Source: Filifactor alocis ATCC 35896
GTDB taxonomy: Bacteria > Bacillota > Clostridia > Peptostreptococcales > Filifactoraceae
Reading direction: 5' to 3'
Assembly (NCBI RefSeq): GCF_000163895.2
Contig: NC_016630.1
Span: 1,867,013-1,931,012, forward strand
Length of the DNA stretch: 64,000 bases
Shown: positions 62,995 to 64,000 of the stretch, piece after piece
Numbering within the stretch: the stretch's first letter is position 1
How the letters are laid out: every line of letters starts with the position of its first letter
Notes under the pieces: model-generated
Told to the model about the DNA's origin: nothing
Seen by the model: only the letters and a program-made list of their open reading frames with translations
Database searches by the model: none
Translations under genes and position numbers: made by a program

Positions 62995-63522
62995 CTACAA
63001 TGTATATTTTGTAATTTGTATTTTATCCAATGCTTTTCCTACAATAAAGAACAACACTACTCCCATAAGTCCCTGCATACAGTTAGACGGAACAGATGTT
63101 AATGCCACGGCAAAACTTCCTTTCAGAATTGTTCCTCCAATCAAATATCCTCCCACCATCACAACAAAGCCTGCCAACACACCGAGGATTGTTCCGACAG
63201 AAAAGAATTTTTGTTCTTTGGATTCATATTTCGAACAGTATCCTACTACAAAACCCATCAATCCTTTGATTACAAAAGTAAACGGTGCCCAATGTCCGTA
63301 ACCGGAAAAAATATCCGCAAACATGGATCCGATTCCACCTGCAATTGCTCCGTTTCTTCTTCCGAAGAAAACCGCAATCAAAAATATCATACTGTCTCCA
63401 AAATGTATGTATCCTTCCGTCATTGGCACCGGAATTTGAATAATCATCGTACTCACGGTAACCAAAGCAATAAATAGAGCCTTTAACACTAATTTTTTCA
63501 AAGATGTGCCTGTTGTATTCAT
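62995..63522 (-). CDS. ECF transporter substrate-binding (S) subunit
   Basis: Membrane protein of 175 residues with five to six hydrophobic segments, matching the PF07155-type ECF S subunits: EGYIHFGDSMIFLIAVFFG, NGAIAGGIGSMFADIFSGY and APFTFVIKGLMGFVVGY. It should bind a vitamin or precursor and deliver it through a shared EcfAA'T module coded elsewhere. The ligand is unknown and no riboswitch is evident upstream. AAAAGGGGG precedes the ATG. Confidence 0.92.
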   Translation of the reverse strand: MNTTGTSLKKLVLKALFIALVTVSTMIIQIPVPMTEGYIHFGDSMIFLIAVFFGRRNGAIAGGIGSMFADIFSGYGHWAPFTFVIKGLMGFVVGYCSKYESKEQKFFSVGTILGVLAGFVVMVGGYLIGGTILKGSFAVALTSVPSNCMQGLMGVVLFFIVGKALDKIQITKYTL

Positions 63523-63628
63523 CTTTTCCCCCTTTTATTTAATCTTTTTTCTATTCTGATTACAATTTATGATAAAAAATAAAATGAGTTTTCTCCTATT
63601 TTCTCTTTCATCAAGTCAACCAATGATA

Positions 63629-63657
63629 ATATTAACCTTTTCCAAATCAGAAATCAA
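63629..63657 (-). promoter_or_regulatory. Promoter of the origin-proximal ECF gene
   Basis: On the minus strand TTGATT (63652-63657) and TAATAT (63629-63634) are 17 bp apart, about 105 nt before the start codon. Confidence 0.65.
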
Positions 63658-63737
63658 GAATTTTTATTTGTTATTTTTTTATCATACTAATAAAGATAAA
63701 CAGGATTTTTATTTTCGATGTGAATATTATTTATTTT

Positions 63738-64000
63738 TTATCCACATATCTTGTTGAAGTTTTTGTTATCTTTTGGTATATTATTTTTGCTTGTTAATAA
63801 CTTCTAAAAAGTTATCCTTTTATCCACATTCTGTTCATAACTTTGTGGATAAAGGCTTATTTTCAATCATAAACATAAATAATTATCCAATTTTCGGAAG
63901 TTATCCACAATATCTTCATATTTTTTTACTTTTTTCAAATTTTATGTTATCTACAGAATTTTACTTTTTTTTATTACTTATACACAAAATTATAAACATA
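63738..64000. other. Probable oriC (DnaA-box cluster)
   Basis: Five exact matches to TTATNCACA lie within 250 bp: 63738-63746, 63820-63828, 63844-63852 (reverse), 63901-63909 and 63978-63986, plus one single-mismatch copy at 63947-63955. The surrounding sequence is extremely AT-rich with T runs that could serve as an unwinding element, and no gene is present. The parS site 2.7 kb away and the origin-type genes nearby agree. dnaA would be expected just beyond the right edge and cannot be seen here. Confidence 0.88.

Overview
The window looks like chromosomal DNA from the origin region of a low-G+C Gram-positive anaerobe (Firmicutes, probably Clostridia/Tissierellia, in the Peptostreptococcaceae or Peptoniphilaceae range). 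The evidence is the AT-rich sequence, strong AGGAGG ribosome sites, sigma-A promoters, U-tailed terminators, a glmS ribozyme, a thrS T-box, WalRK-YycHI, rubrerythrin, a copper-amine-oxidase-type stalk domain and ECF transporters. I cannot name the species. No rRNA, tRNA, CRISPR array, transposase or prophage was seen.

Layout. 0-2.6 kb: two leftward accessory proteins (DUF4026/TPR and DUF4375 types). 2.6-8 kb: the classical origin cluster rpmH-rnpA-yidD-yidC-jag, then ogt-mnmE-degV. 8-13 kb: MATE exporter, an ECF substrate-binding subunit and an alanine/sodium symporter. 13-16.5 kb: lipoprotein, rpsF-ssb-rpsR, PspC-like protein and an unknown. 16.7-17.3 kb: a leftward promoter and terminator enclosing no intact gene. 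17.3-23.7 kb: glutathione peroxidase, purine permease, IclR regulator, LRR protein, and glmS behind its ribozyme. 23.9-27 kb: an RloA/RloB (AbiL-like) defence pair and a YjbR-family protein. 27.3-29.5 kb: a large exported stalk-domain protein. 29.6-30.8 kb: a gene-free stretch. 30.8-45 kb: an unknown 425-residue protein, MarR regulator, PhnM-like protein, TrkH-TrkA, RlmH paralogue 1, ExoA, an accessory ParAB pair, WalR-WalK and a small exported protein. 45-57.5 kb: YycH-YycI, T-box/thrS, rubrerythrin, TSUP permease, mnmG-rsmG-parB, DUF5711-CvpA-DUF951. 57.7-64 kb, all leftward: rhodanese, a four-domain CoA-disulfide reductase with its ArsR regulator, a consensus parS site, RlmH paralogue 2, P1 peptidase and an ECF subunit, ending in a DnaA-box cluster that looks like oriC.

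How the genes connect. Membrane biogenesis (YidC/YidD), tRNA modification (MnmE/MnmG), rRNA modification (RsmG, two RlmH paralogues), envelope sensing (WalRK/YycHI) and chromosome segregation (ParB, parS, oriC) form the housekeeping core. A sulfur/persulfide module sits next to the origin. The usual rpmH-to-parB cluster is split by about 45 kb. Third-codon-position composition switches strand preference near 30 kb and again near 45 kb, suggesting past rearrangement.

Most interesting points: two RlmH paralogues with complementary defects; a DUF951 gene broken at a run of ten A; two membrane-protein genes whose ribosome sites point at AUC or AUU codons; a PhnM-like protein without its metal ligands; and an ORF-less transcription unit.
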